64,000 nucleotides of DNA from positions 806,001 through 870,000 of the forward strand of contig NZ_JAMZDZ010000001.1 in the NCBI RefSeq assembly GCF_024172085.1, written 5' to 3'. The notes under the pieces were generated by a model. It worked only from the letters and a program-made list of their open reading frames with translations, searched no databases and was not told the DNA's origin. The position numbers and the translations under genes are program-made. This stretch comes from Hamadaea flava. Lineage in GTDB: Bacteria > Actinomycetota > Actinomycetes > Mycobacteriales > Micromonosporaceae. This document shows positions 43,123 through 54,077 of this stretch, piece after piece (the first letter of the stretch is position 1; every line of letters starts with the position of its first letter).

Positions 43123-43788
43123 TCAGGCGAAGCCGTAGACCGGAATGATCGCCCCGTTGATCGGCCAGGCCTCCTCGGAGCACAGGAACGCGATCACCTT
43201 CGCCACGTCCTCCACCGGGACGGCCTTGGCCATCGCCCGGTCCGGGATCACCGCCCGGTTCGCCGGGGTGTCCAGCAACGCCGGCATCACCGCGTTCACG
43301 CGTACGCGGGAAGACTTGAGCTGCTCGGCGACCAGCCCGGTCAGGCGCACCACCGCGGCCTTCGACAGCGAATAGGCGACCGGGTCCAGCCCGGTGACCG
43401 CCGACCGTGATCCGACGTTGACGATCGCGCCGCCGTGCTTGGCCAGCCGCGGCGCGGCCGCCTGACTGGTCCACAGCGCGGTCGCGACGTTGATCTCGGT
43501 CGCCGCCGCCAGATCCTCCTCGGTGACGTCGGCCAGCGAACCCGGGAAGTAGCCGCCCGCGATGTTGACCAGCGCCCGGGTGTCGCCGAGCTCGTCGATG
43601 CGGCCCCACGCCTCGTGCACCGCCCGGCGATCGGTCAGATCGACCTGCAACGCGTGCACGCCCGCCAGCTTCTGCTGCGGCTTGGACCGGTCCAGCGCCA
43701 CCACCTCGGGCGTACGCCGGGCCAGCTCCGCCACGACGGCCCGCCCCAACGCGCCCTGCGCACCCGTCACGACAACCAGATCAGCCAT
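43123..43788 (-). CDS. SDR-family oxidoreductase
   Basis: The 221-residue product has the classic short-chain dehydrogenase layout: TGAQGALGRAV for the cofactor, NIAGG, a Ser in VNVGSRSAV and YSLSK with the catalytic Tyr and Lys. It reduces or oxidises a hydroxyl or carbonyl with NAD(P). It is convergent to the second solute-binding protein gene. A link to aromatic catabolism is possible but not shown. Confidence 0.9.
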   Translation of the reverse strand: MADLVVVTGAQGALGRAVVAELARRTPEVVALDRSKPQQKLAGVHALQVDLTDRRAVHEAWGRIDELGDTRALVNIAGGYFPGSLADVTEEDLAAATEINVATALWTSQAAAPRLAKHGGAIVNVGSRSAVTGLDPVAYSLSKAAVVRLTGLVAEQLKSSRVRVNAVMPALLDTPANRAVIPDRAMAKAVPVEDVAKVIAFLCSEEAWPINGAIIPVYGFA

Positions 43789-43848
43789 CCGCCCATTGTC
43801 GCGTACGCCCCGAGCCCCCGTCAGGACGGTCGTCGAGGCGACCCGGAA

Positions 43849-44229
43849 TCAGAGCTCTTCGTCCAGCAGGCCCAGCATCGAACGGGTCGCCGGCGCGCCC
43901 GAGCTGTCCAGGCCGAGAACCTGGGCTGCGGAAACACCGGCCACCGAACCGGTCGCCACAGGGACAGCCGCAACGGGCACGGCCGGCACCGCCGGCCGGG
44001 GCATCGACAGCCGGACCACTTCTCCCGCGTGGATCGCGGTCGGGCAGGGCGACGGCTGCCCGCACCGTTCGCACGGCTCGGCCGCCCCGGCGGGCACATG
44101 CGCCTTGGCGAGGGCCAACGCGGTCGTCGCCACGATGCTCCTGCGCAGGAACAACGGGCCGTCCGGCGGCTGCTCGTACGAGACCTCGCCCAGTCCAGGC
44201 TTGTCCTGCCGGTGCTCCACGCGCTCCAC
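43849..44229 (-). CDS. hypothetical protein with a short Cys motif
   Basis: The 126-residue product has an N-terminal charged part, a helix with REDUCED-complexity Ala content (SIVATTALALAKAHV) and a CERCGQPSPC motif that might bind a metal. The C-terminus is Val/Pro-rich and then acidic. Coding is likely because the frame has codon use like its neighbours, but I do not recognise the family. Confidence 0.5.
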   Translation of the reverse strand: MERVEHRQDKPGLGEVSYEQPPDGPLFLRRSIVATTALALAKAHVPAGAAEPCERCGQPSPCPTAIHAGEVVRLSMPRPAVPAVPVAAVPVATGSVAGVSAAQVLGLDSSGAPATRSMLGLLDEEL

Positions 44230-44358
44230 GCCCGCCTCCTTCGGTCGGCATCACCGTCGGGTCTAACCGCCGACCGTGGCCGCAGGACTTGCGTCGCGTG
44301 CAAATTCCATCTCGCGCGTGTCTCCCGCATTGCCGGGCAACCGCCGTGACCTGGGCGG

Positions 44359-44745
44359 TCAGGTTCTCGGGCAGATGTAGAACAGGATGACGTTGTGGAC
44401 GTGCTGGCCCTTGTTCACGCCGCGGAAGTCCATCTCGTAGGTGTGTGTGCCCACGTTGATCGCGATGGACGAGCTGGAGTAGAACGACCCGGCCCACGAC
44501 TTGTTGCTCACCACGCTGATGCTGGTGATCCGCGAGTACGGCACGCTCGTCAACGCGACCTTCTTGCCGACGAAGGACTTGTCCTGGATGATCACGCGTC
44601 GATCGGTGAGCCCGAGAAAGCCGGTGCCGATGCCGGTCGCGTCGTAGACGGCCAGGACCTTCTCCCCCTCCATCAGCCCGCTCTGGATCTGGCGTAGCTG
44701 ATCCTCGCGGTCGAACGGCACCGCGTCGGTCTGCTGCCGGGCCAT
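44359..44745 (-). CDS. PH-like domain protein
   Basis: The 128-residue product has the pattern of a bacterial pleckstrin-homology domain: GEKVLAVYDATGIGTGFLGLTDRRVIIQDKS, then PYSRITSISV and an aromatic/glycine-rich strand region. There is no signal peptide or membrane helix. Bacterial PH-like domains are of uncertain role. The start at 44745 matches the head of the conserved domain. Confidence 0.8.
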   Translation of the reverse strand: MARQQTDAVPFDREDQLRQIQSGLMEGEKVLAVYDATGIGTGFLGLTDRRVIIQDKSFVGKKVALTSVPYSRITSISVVSNKSWAGSFYSSSSIAINVGTHTYEMDFRGVNKGQHVHNVILFYICPRT

Positions 44746-44819
44746 GATGCAACCTCCCTTGTGTTGATCAAGGATCAGCGTAGGTGAGGGAATCAAGCCG
44801 GCCCGTAGTCGTACGACGG

Positions 44820-45584
44820 CTAGAAGCAGTGCCAGGAGCCGCTGCCGGAGTCGGCGGCCGACGACCCGTCGGGCAGCGTCACCGTGATGCTCCACGAGTA
44901 GTTCCCGAACACCGACACCCCACCGCCGCCTCCGCCGAAGAAGGAGGACCTCCCGGAGAACGACGTGCTGCCGCTGCCCGAGTAGGACACGCTGCGCATG
45001 GAGTCAGCCTGGCCCGCGCTGCCGCGCGGGTTCGTGCCGTACGGCGCTCCGCTGAGGCTGGCGTACACGTCGATGGTGACGGTGCCGCCGCTGCAACTCG
45101 ACGAGGACGAGCCGGACAGCGTCGCCGTGCGATAGTCCGGTGGCGCGGCTTTCGTCGTGGCTGGTGCAGCCGTCGTGCGCCGAACCAACGGTTTGCTCGG
45201 AGAAGCGGTACGCCGCACGGCGGGACTCGCCGCCGGGCTCACCGCCTGCAGAGTCGGCGCGGCGCTCGGCGTGGCTACCGGGGATGCGCTCGCCGACCGA
45301 GACACCAGCGGCATGACCGGCTGGTTGGCCTGCGGCGGCGGCGAGTCGCGGGGCCACATTACGGCGATCGAGACCGTGACGATCAAGAGCCCGAGCGCGA
45401 CCAAGGTCCAGCCTCGCGACTCAGGTCGCTGAGCGTCCACTACCGGCTGCGGCTGCTTCTGCTCCTGCTCCTCCACCGGCTCCGGCGGCTCGGGCTGTGG
45501 CAGCAGGGCGCCGCACCCCGGCACCAGGCAATAGGGACTCTCGTCGTGGTCGACCGCGCCACACGCCGGACACACCAGGCTCAC
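44820..45584 (-). CDS. zinc-ribbon membrane protein with Ser/Gly-rich exterior
   Basis: The 254-residue product has a zinc ribbon at the N-terminus (CPACG and CLVPGCG), a Pro/Glu-rich linker, a membrane helix (about residues 60-80) and an exterior rich in Ser, Ala and Gly. The two C-terminal cysteines may pair. The GTG at 45584 was chosen because the ribbon begins there. An ATG at 45662 would give a longer N-terminus. Function is unknown. Confidence 0.6.
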   Translation of the reverse strand: MSLVCPACGAVDHDESPYCLVPGCGALLPQPEPPEPVEEQEQKQPQPVVDAQRPESRGWTLVALGLLIVTVSIAVMWPRDSPPPQANQPVMPLVSRSASASPVATPSAAPTLQAVSPAASPAVRRTASPSKPLVRRTTAAPATTKAAPPDYRTATLSGSSSSSCSGGTVTIDVYASLSGAPYGTNPRGSAGQADSMRSVSYSGSGSTSFSGRSSFFGGGGGGVSVFGNYSWSITVTLPDGSSAADSGSGSWHCF

Positions 45585-45668
45585 GCTCAGCAGTATCCAC
45601 GATGGACCGTCCTGATCGCGGTCAGGACGGGGCCGCCCCGGTCGGGCCCCGCCGGCCGCCACCAGCCT

Positions 45669-45732
45669 CGTTGATCATGGAGTTTCCAGGTCCGACACAC
45701 CGGCGACACCACGGTCAACTCCATGATCAACG
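45669..45732. repeat. perfect 16-bp inverted repeat with GATCATGGAGTT
   Basis: Arm 45669-45684 pairs perfectly with 45717-45732, with a 32-base loop. It lies between the divergent starts of the zinc-ribbon protein and phosphotransferase genes. The GATCATG ends recall the hairpin at 55694-55758, so it may belong to a dispersed repeat type. Confidence 0.75.
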
Positions 45733-45763
45733 GGAGGAGGGGTGGGGAGGGTAGCGTTCGGGG

Positions 45764-46618
45764 GTGGTGTGGGCCGCGATCCCGTACACGCCCGCGATTC
45801 AGCAGGTCGTGGGCGCTGCTTTCGGCGTACCAGTGGAAGAACCGCAACGCCTGCACGGTGGTGAGGAGTCCGCGGCCTATCGGATCGCGGGCCTGGTGGT
45901 GCGGCTCGGGCCGCCGTGGCGCACGGACGCCGAGATGACCTGGTTCGCGCGGCTCGCGGCACACGCGAGCGCCGCGGTGCCCGAGGTGATCGCGCCGCTC
46001 CCGACTCGTTCGGGCGATTATGTGGTACGCGCAGCGCAGCGACCGGTCACCGTGTGGCCGTTCGCCGCCGGGACCTGGCCGGACAAGCACGACCCCGGGG
46101 TCCGGCAGCAGGCGGCCGAGCTGCTCGCGCGGGTGCACGCGGCGTTGGCCGACGCGCCTGGGCCGGCCGGGCCCGTGACGCAGATGCCGCGCGGGCCGGG
46201 TGACGACCTGGCCGATCCGCGGCTGGACGCGTGGCTGGCCGAGCGGGCGCAGAGTAGGACGCAGCCGCTGCACGGTGACTACTACCGGGGCAACACGCTG
46301 GCTGTCGACGGCCGGATCACGGCCCTACTGGACTGGGACGACGCGGTCGTCGGGCCGGTCGAGCGGGAGGCGGCCGAGGGAGCGTGGGAGTGGGGCGGAT
46401 GCCTGGACACCGGCGTCGTTGACGGCGCCCAGGAGTTCCTGGCGGCGTATGCCGAGGCCGGTGGGCCTGTCGTCGACGACCTGACCTTCCGGCAGTATGC
46501 CCGCGCCCGAATGCGGGGCGAGATCCTGCTCGCCCGTACGCGCTGGCACGAGCTGGACGCCGAGGACCACGCCTACCACGAACGGCAGCTCGCGGCCTAT
46601 CACGCCCTGCCGATCTAG
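45764..46618 (+). CDS. aminoglycoside-phosphotransferase-like kinase
   Basis: The 284-residue product has the kinase-like fold of APH enzymes. PLHGDYYRGNTL holds the catalytic Asp and LLDWDDAVVGP the metal-binding Asp. It would phosphorylate a small molecule using ATP. Proteins of this sort are diverse, and resistance is only one of several roles. The GTG start follows a GGGAGG stretch. Confidence 0.8.
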   Translation: MVWAAIPYTPAIQQVVGAAFGVPVEEPQRLHGGEESAAYRIAGLVVRLGPPWRTDAEMTWFARLAAHASAAVPEVIAPLPTRSGDYVVRAAQRPVTVWPFAAGTWPDKHDPGVRQQAAELLARVHAALADAPGPAGPVTQMPRGPGDDLADPRLDAWLAERAQSRTQPLHGDYYRGNTLAVDGRITALLDWDDAVVGPVEREAAEGAWEWGGCLDTGVVDGAQEFLAAYAEAGGPVVDDLTFRQYARARMRGEILLARTRWHELDAEDHAYHERQLAAYHALPI

Positions 46619-46677
46619 CCTACCCCCGCCCAGTGGCCGATTGCGGCGAGCCGCGACGGTGGCGTACCGTCGATTCA

Positions 46678-46693
46678 TGGGACTGGAGTCCCA
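46678..46693. promoter_or_regulatory. inverted repeat TGGGACT-GG-AGTCCCA
   Basis: A perfect 7-bp inverted repeat lies 20 bases before the cupin gene start and ends close to its ribosome site. It could be an operator or a translational hairpin. There is no independent evidence of function. Confidence 0.35.
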
Positions 46694-46712
46694 CGAAGGA
46701 GGGCAGGCAGTC

Positions 46713-47048
46713 ATGGACGACCCGACCGTCACCGATCCCGGCCTCTACCGGGTGGTCTTCGAGAACGACCGCGTACGCGTCCTGGAGTATCGCGACGAAC
46801 CCGGAGCGCAGACCCATCCGCACGACCATCCCGACAGCGTGATGATCACCTTGACCTCGTTCCACCGGCGGGTGTCGCTCGGCGACCAGGAACGGGATCT
46901 GGAGATCCCGGCCGCCCGGGCGCGCTGGGTCGGCGCGCAACGCCACTCCGGCCTGAACACGGGAGACAGCCCGACCCACGCGTTCTTCGTGGAACTCAAG
47001 GAACCGGCCCAGAACCCTTCCGGCGCACCGGTTCTGGGACCGTCCTAA
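46713..47048 (+). CDS. small cupin-like protein
   Basis: The 111-residue product has a cupin-type metal site (THPHDHPDSV). A C-terminal His in QRHSGLNTGDSPTH is of the type found in small cupin proteins. The ATG at 46713 has AAGGAGG before it; two ATGs further upstream are less well placed. It is convergent with the alpha/beta hydrolase gene, overlapping it by four bases. No substrate is evident. Confidence 0.8.
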   Translation: MDDPTVTDPGLYRVVFENDRVRVLEYRDEPGAQTHPHDHPDSVMITLTSFHRRVSLGDQERDLEIPAARARWVGAQRHSGLNTGDSPTHAFFVELKEPAQNPSGAPVLGPS

Positions 47049-47881
47049 AGGTACGAAGCCAGCCAGTCGAGCGCGCCGCCGGCGTGGCGCAGCACCGAGA
47101 CGTGCCCGTCGTCGGGCCACCGCTGGAACCGGGCGCCGGGGATGCGCCCGGCCAGCCAGGCGCTGTGCGTACTGGGGACCATCCGGTCACGCTCGCCGTG
47201 GTGCAGCAGCACGGGGACGGTGATCGTGGCCGGGTCGAACCCCCAGGGTCCGGCGTTGGCCAGGTCGTCGTCGATCTGCGCGGCCGGACCGGCGGCGATC
47301 GCCGGCCCGACGACGCTGCCGAACCAGCCCCACTCCCCTTCCAGGGCCGCCCAGTCGACGTCGGCGAAGCCGATGTCGCCGTCCTTCTCGGCGGTCGCCT
47401 CATGACGTTCCCGCGCTGTACGCCCCGCGGCCGACGCGCGCAGGGTGGCTTCCGACGCCGGGGCCATGCCGGCGAACCAGTCGAGGCCGTCGGCGTCGAT
47501 CGGGGCCAGCCCGGAGACGCTGACCGCCGCGAACACCCGATCGGGCAGCAGCGCGGCGCAGGCCAGCGCGTGCGGTCCGCCGCCGGAGTGGCCGAAGACG
47601 GCGTACCGGCCGAGCCCGAGGTGGCCGGCGACGGCAGCGGTGTAGTGGGCGGCTGAGGCGAAGTCCCGCCCCGGTGCCGGGGTGGAGCCGCCGTAGCCGG
47701 GCCGGTCGTAGGACACCCAGCGCAGCCCGAGGCGGTCGGCCGCGGCGAACAGCGGTTCCGGCGGTGCGCCGAGGTTGGGGGTGCCGTGGTGCCAGACGAT
47801 CGGCGCCCCGTCCCCACCCGTGTCGTACGCGTGCAGCCGCACGCCGTCCACCGGCACGTCGAATTCGATCACGCCGACCAT
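47045..47881 (-). CDS. alpha/beta hydrolase
   Basis: The 278-residue product has a standard alpha/beta hydrolase pattern: HHGTPN for the oxyanion hole, the nucleophile elbow GHSGG, HGERDRMVP for the acid and DDGHVS for the His. It has no signal peptide. The substrate is unknown. Its 3-prime end overlaps the convergent cupin gene. Confidence 0.88.
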   Translation of the reverse strand: MVGVIEFDVPVDGVRLHAYDTGGDGAPIVWHHGTPNLGAPPEPLFAAADRLGLRWVSYDRPGYGGSTPAPGRDFASAAHYTAAVAGHLGLGRYAVFGHSGGGPHALACAALLPDRVFAAVSVSGLAPIDADGLDWFAGMAPASEATLRASAAGRTARERHEATAEKDGDIGFADVDWAALEGEWGWFGSVVGPAIAAGPAAQIDDDLANAGPWGFDPATITVPVLLHHGERDRMVPSTHSAWLAGRIPGARFQRWPDDGHVSVLRHAGGALDWLASYL

Positions 47882-47933
47882 TACACACGAACGCCCCGGC
47901 TGTAGGGCCGGGGCGTCGTGCGTACGAGCCGGG

Positions 47934-48688
47934 TCAGGACTTCGCGCGGACCGCGTGGAGGAAGTCCTTGTTGAGCTGCGAGATGGCCGCGAGCGGGATG
48001 CCCTTGGGGCAGACCGCGGTGCACTCGCCGCTGTTGGTGCAGCCGCCGAAGCCCTCCTCGTCGTGGGCGTGCACCATGTTCAGCACGCGCGAGTCACGTT
48101 CGGGCTGGCCCTGCGGCATCAGCCCCAGGTGGGTGATCTTCGCGGCGGTGAACAGCATGCCCGAGCCGTTCGGGCAGGCTGCCACGCAGGCGCCGCAGCC
48201 GATGCAGGTGGCCGCCTCGAACGCCGCGTCGGCGTCCGGCTTGGGCACCGGCACCGAGTGCGCCTCGGGCGCGGACCCGGTCGGCGCGGTGATGTAGCCG
48301 CCGGCCTGGATGATCCGGTCGAACGCCGTCCGGTCCACGACCAGGTCCTTGATGACCGGGAAGGCCCGCGCCCGCCACGGCTCGACGTCGATGGAGTCGC
48401 CGTCGGAGAACGTGCGCATGTGCAGCTGGCAGGTGGTGGTGGCCTTCTGCGGCCCGTGCGGGGTGCCGTTGATGACCAGCGAGCACGCGCCGCAGATGCC
48501 CTCGCGGCAGTCGTGGTCGAAGGCGATCGGCTCCTCGCCGCCCAGGATCAGCTTCTCGTTGAGGACGTCGAGCAGCTCCAGGAACGACATGTCCGGCGAC
48601 ACGTCGTCCACCTCGTAGGTGACCATCCGGCCGGCGTCGTCCGGCCCGGTCTGGCGCCAGACGCGCAGCTTCAGGCGCATGGTGTCGC

Positions 48689-48692
<4 letters not shown>
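47934..48692 (-). CDS. sdhB: succinate dehydrogenase iron-sulfur subunit
   Basis: The 252-residue product has the 2Fe-2S binding site ([15 protein letters not shown], then a later Cys in TTTCQL). The C-terminal clusters follow as [14 protein letters not shown] and [14 protein letters not shown]. It passes electrons from the flavoprotein to the membrane quinone. The GTG start overlaps the SdhA stop (GTGA). The length and three-subunit arrangement fit the menaquinone-type succinate dehydrogenases of actinobacteria. Confidence 0.95.
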
Positions 48693-50629
<1,937 letters not shown>

Positions 50630-50632
50630 TGC

Positions 50633-51373
50633 TCAGCCCACCAATCCGACGGTCACAGCGAGCGGGACGATCAGGAAGCCGGCGCTCAGGCCGACCGACA
50701 CGACCAGCGCGCCCGCCTTGAGCACGCGCTGGCGCTTGGCGTTGCTGACCCCGAGGGTCTGCAACGCCGACCACAGGCCGTGGCGCAGGTGGAAACCGAT
50801 CATCACCATGGCCACGACGTAGAAGAGGGTGACCCACCAGCGCCCGGGCGCGAAGTCCTGCACGACCGCGTCGTACGCCTTGGTCCGGTCGCCGACGGGG
50901 TTCACGGTGCGGGTGGTCAGGTCGAGGATGTGCCAGACGATGAAGGCCAGGACGATGACGCCGCCCCAGCGCATCGTGCGGGCGGCGTAGCTGCCCTGCA
51001 CCGGCGGGCGGTGGGCGTACTTGACCGGGCGGGCCTTCTTGGCGCGGATGGTCAGCACGGTCGCGGACCAGATGTGCGCCACGACCGCCAGGAGCAGCAC
51101 CGCGCGCTGGATCCAGAGGTAGCCCTCGAACGGCACGATCGGCGTGGCGATGGTACGCAGCCAGTGCGCGTAGTGGTCGAAGGCCCCGGCGCCGACGAAG
51201 ATCTTCAGGTTGCCGATCATGTGCACGACCAGGAAGCCCACCAGGAGCGCGCCGGTCGACGCCATGATCGCCTTGAGTGCGACCGAGCTGCGCCTGCGGA
51301 CCGGCCGGACCGGAGTGCGCTGGGCGCTCGGAGCCCCGGCTTTCACGCTGCGGGGAGGAGAAGCTACTGCCAC
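50633..51373 (-). CDS. sdhC: succinate dehydrogenase cytochrome b subunit
   Basis: The 246-residue product has about five membrane helices with haem-ligand His candidates ([30 protein letters not shown]). This is a b558-type single anchor subunit, which fits the absence of an sdhD gene. It anchors SdhAB and passes electrons to menaquinone. The GTG at 51373 is the likely start; earlier codons would run into the LysR promoter. Confidence 0.9.
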   Translation of the reverse strand: MAVASPPRSVKAGAPSAQRTPVRPVRRRSSVALKAIMASTGALLVGFLVVHMIGNLKIFVGAGAFDHYAHWLRTIATPIVPFEGYLWIQRAVLLLAVVAHIWSATVLTIRAKKARPVKYAHRPPVQGSYAARTMRWGGVIVLAFIVWHILDLTTRTVNPVGDRTKAYDAVVQDFAPGRWWVTLFYVVAMVMIGFHLRHGLWSALQTLGVSNAKRQRVLKAGALVVSVGLSAGFLIVPLAVTVGLVG

Positions 51374-51430
51374 GACGACGACGCTAGGAACGAGCTGAAC
51401 CTCGCGTCCAATGCATGCGTGCCCGTTTTC

Positions 51431-51449
51431 CGATAGCCGTAGACTATCG
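51431..51449. promoter_or_regulatory. LysR-type box CGATAG-N7-CTATCG
   Basis: The repeat CGATAG (51431-51436) and CTATCG (51444-51449) lies directly before the LysR start and 58 bases before the sdhC start. It is thus shared by both promoters. Its T-N11-A core within ATAG-N7-CTAT matches the classic LysR motif. It probably serves autoregulation and sdh control. Confidence 0.65.
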
Positions 51450-51451
51450 TC

Positions 51452-52381
51452 GTGCAGCTCCAACAGCTCCGCTACTTCGTCGCGGTCGCCGAAACCCGGC
51501 ATTTCACCCAGGCGGCCGACCAGGTCGGTGTGACTCAACCCTCACTGAGTAAGCAGATTCACGCCCTGGAAACCGACCTCGGCGCGGAGCTGTTCACGCG
51601 TACGCGGGGAGCCATCGCGCTGACCCCCGCCGGCGAGGCGTTGCTGCCCCTGGCCCGACGGATCATCGCCGACACCGACACCGCCCGCGTCGAGGTCCAG
51701 GAGCTGGTCGGCCTGCGCCGGGGACGGCTGCGCCTCGGTGCCACGCCGAGCCTGTGCGTCAGCCTCGTCGCCCCCATTCTGCGCCGCTACGCCGACGCCT
51801 ATCCCCGCGTACGCCTGCAGGTGGAGGAGAGCGGCTCCCAGGACCTCGTCCGGCACCTCGTGCACGGCGGCCTCGACATGGCGATCATCGTGCTGCCCGA
51901 CGCGGGCACCGATCCGTCGCTGCGGACCGAGCCGATCCTGCGCGAGAGCCTGGTCGTGGTCTCCTCGCTGACCATGCCGCCGCCGACGGAGAAGCCGCCG
52001 CTGCGCATCACCGATCTGCGCGACCAGCCGCTGGTCATGTTCCGCACCGGCTACGACCTGCGCGACGCCACCGTCGCGGCGTGCGAGCGGGCCGGGTTCA
52101 CCCCGTCGTTCGCCGTGGAGGGCGGCGAGCTGGACGCCGTGCTCGGCTTCGTCGAGGCTGGTCTCGGCGTCGCCCTCGTCCCCTCGATGGCGGTCGCCGG
52201 CCGCGACCGGCTGCGCATCACTCCCCTGGCCAAGCCGGGCGTGCAGCGGACCGTCGCACTGGCGCACCGCCGCGACGTCACCCCGACCCACGCCGCCCGG
52301 GCGCTGCGCGACACCCTGCTGGCGTACCTCACCGAGGCGTCGGCGTGGAGCACCCTGCCGCCCGGCGTCGACCCGCTCTGA
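51452..52381 (+). CDS. LysR-family transcriptional regulator
   Basis: The 309-residue product has an N-terminal helix-turn-helix (LQQLRYFVAVAETRHFTQAA, then VTQPSLSKQIHALE). Its C-terminal substrate-binding domain is of the periplasmic type. It is divergent from sdhCAB and has a canonical LysR box in between, so control of the succinate dehydrogenase operon is likely. The co-inducer is unknown. Confidence 0.9.
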   Translation: MQLQQLRYFVAVAETRHFTQAADQVGVTQPSLSKQIHALETDLGAELFTRTRGAIALTPAGEALLPLARRIIADTDTARVEVQELVGLRRGRLRLGATPSLCVSLVAPILRRYADAYPRVRLQVEESGSQDLVRHLVHGGLDMAIIVLPDAGTDPSLRTEPILRESLVVVSSLTMPPPTEKPPLRITDLRDQPLVMFRTGYDLRDATVAACERAGFTPSFAVEGGELDAVLGFVEAGLGVALVPSMAVAGRDRLRITPLAKPGVQRTVALAHRRDVTPTHAARALRDTLLAYLTEASAWSTLPPGVDPL

Positions 52382-52458
52382 CCCGGCTCGCCTACCGCCC
52401 GGATCCGGCTCACCGGCCCGACGGATCGGCCCTTGCGCTCGGTAAGCACACTGTCCGC

Positions 52459-53262
52459 ATGCGCGCGACGTTGTTGTTAGTCATGTTCGCTCCGTTCGTG
52501 ATGGGCGGCCTCATCATCGTCATCGCCTTCGTCCAGTTGAACCGCCGGCGCAACGCCGTCTACACCGGACCCCCGCCCAGCCCGGAGGAGGTCGCGTACC
52601 TGGCGGGCGGGCGACCGCGGGCGGTCCAGTCGGCGCTGGCCTCCCTCTGGATCGCCGGCGCGGTCCACCGGCGCCCGATGCACGTGATCCCCGGGGCCAC
52701 GCCGCTGCAACGGGCGGTCGCGGCCGAACTGGCGCAGGGGCGTACCGGGCGGGCCATCGTCGCCAGCCCGGCCGTGGCGGCTGCGCTCGGCGAGATCCGG
52801 CACTCACTCCAGCTCAAAGGCGTGCTGAGCGCCTCCGACCGGCGTACGCCCACCGGCAACGCCCTGCTGCGCCAGCAGCGCAAGGAGTACGCGTACCTCG
52901 CGCCCGCCCAGCGGCCGGCCTGGATGACCTACGGCCCGGCCGCGGCCGGGCTCGGGGTCGGCCTGTTCGGGACGGCCGCGTTCACCGCCATCAGCCCGGA
53001 CCTGCTCGGCTACTTCCCGCTGCGGACCGCCGCCGCCACCAGCGCCGGGGCGAGCACCTACAGCTGCGGCAGCTCGTCGGCGTCCTGCGGCAGCCCGCCC
53101 GACACCGGCGGCTCCACCGACGGCGGCTCCAACTGCGGATCGTCCGGCTGCGGCGGCGGGTCCAGTTGCGGCAGTAGCGGCTCCAGCTGTGGTGGCAGCA
53201 GCTCCAGTTGTGGCGGTGGGTCCAGTTGTGGCGGCGGCTCGAGTTGCGGTGGCGGCTCGTGA
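52459..53262 (+). CDS. TIGR04222-like membrane protein with nine Cys-Gly motifs in its tail
   Basis: The 267-residue product has an N-terminal membrane helix (8-26), a soluble TIGR04222-like region (about 30-150) and a second hydrophobic segment (155-190). The tail (200-267) is made of Ser, Gly and Cys. All nine cysteines (203, 210, 226, 231, 237, 244, 251, 257, 263) lie in this tail and each is followed by Gly. No other Cys occurs in the protein. The stop overlaps the GTG of a DUF692/MNIO gene, whose products modify Cys-rich precursors in other systems. The tail is therefore a plausible modified region. Confidence 0.8.
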   Translation: MRATLLLVMFAPFVMGGLIIVIAFVQLNRRRNAVYTGPPPSPEEVAYLAGGRPRAVQSALASLWIAGAVHRRPMHVIPGATPLQRAVAAELAQGRTGRAIVASPAVAAALGEIRHSLQLKGVLSASDRRTPTGNALLRQQRKEYAYLAPAQRPAWMTYGPAAAGLGVGLFGTAAFTAISPDLLGYFPLRTAAATSAGASTYSCGSSSASCGSPPDTGGSTDGGSNCGSSGCGGGSSCGSSGSSCGGSSSSCGGGSSCGGGSSCGGGS

Positions 53263-54077
53263 GCTCGCCCCTGGCCGGAGTGGGCATCGGCTGGCGGCCG
53301 GAGATCTCCGGCTACGTCACCGGCCTGCCCGCCCTGGCGTTCGCCGAGGCCATCGCGGAGTCGGTCCCGCATCACGGGCCGCTGCCCGACGGGCTCGCCC
53401 GGCTCCGGGAACGCGGCGTGCCCGTCGTCCCGCACGGCGTGAAGCTGTCCCTCGGCGGGGCCGAGCCCGTCGACGCCCACCGCGTCGATCATTTCGCCGC
53501 CGTCGCCCGGCTCATCCAGGCCCCGCTGGTCAGCGAGCACATCGCGTACGTGCGGGCCGGCGGGCACGAAGCCGGTCACCTGCTGCCCGTCCCGCGTACG
53601 CGCGAAGCAGTCGACGCGATCGCCGCCAACGCCGCCGTCGTGCAGTCCACACTGGATGTCCCGCTGGCGCTGGAGCCGATCGCCACCCTCGTCGACTGGC
53701 CCGACGACGAGCTGACCGAGGCCCAGTTCCTCACCGAGATCCTCGACCGGACCGGCGCACTGCTGCTGCTCGACGTCGCCAACATGTACGCCAACGCCGT
53801 CAACCGGGGCGAGGACGCGTACGCGCTGCTCGACGCGCTGCCGTGGGAGCGGGTCGCGTACTGCCACGTCGCCGGGGGCGCCGAGATCGACGGGCTGTAT
53901 CAGGACACGCACACTGATCGCGTACCCATGGAAGTGCTGGAACTGGTGGCTCACCTGGCCGGTCGGCTGCCCGCCGTGATGTTGGAACGCGATGGCAGCT
54001 ATCCCCCGGCGGCCGAGCTGTCGGCGGAGCTGGACGCCATCGCCGACGCCGCGGGCCTGGGCCGGGTGACGGCGTGA
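53259..54077 (+). CDS. DUF692/MNIO multinuclear iron oxidase
   Basis: The 272-residue product has the full pattern of DUF692 proteins: GVGIGWRPE, HGVKLSLG (His59), SEHIAY (Glu93, His94), Glu139 in ALEPIA, LLLDVANMYAN (Asp172, Asn175), CHVAGG (His203), DTHTD (Asp216, His218) and LERD (Glu243, Asp245). Known members use two or three iron ions and oxygen to rearrange cysteine residues of a peptide. The GTG start overlaps the Cys-rich protein stop (GTGA), and a partner gene follows with the same overlap. Substrate assignment is inference. Confidence 0.88.
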   Translation: MSSPLAGVGIGWRPEISGYVTGLPALAFAEAIAESVPHHGPLPDGLARLRERGVPVVPHGVKLSLGGAEPVDAHRVDHFAAVARLIQAPLVSEHIAYVRAGGHEAGHLLPVPRTREAVDAIAANAAVVQSTLDVPLALEPIATLVDWPDDELTEAQFLTEILDRTGALLLLDVANMYANAVNRGEDAYALLDALPWERVAYCHVAGGAEIDGLYQDTHTDRVPMEVLELVAHLAGRLPAVMLERDGSYPPAAELSAELDAIADAAGLGRVTA

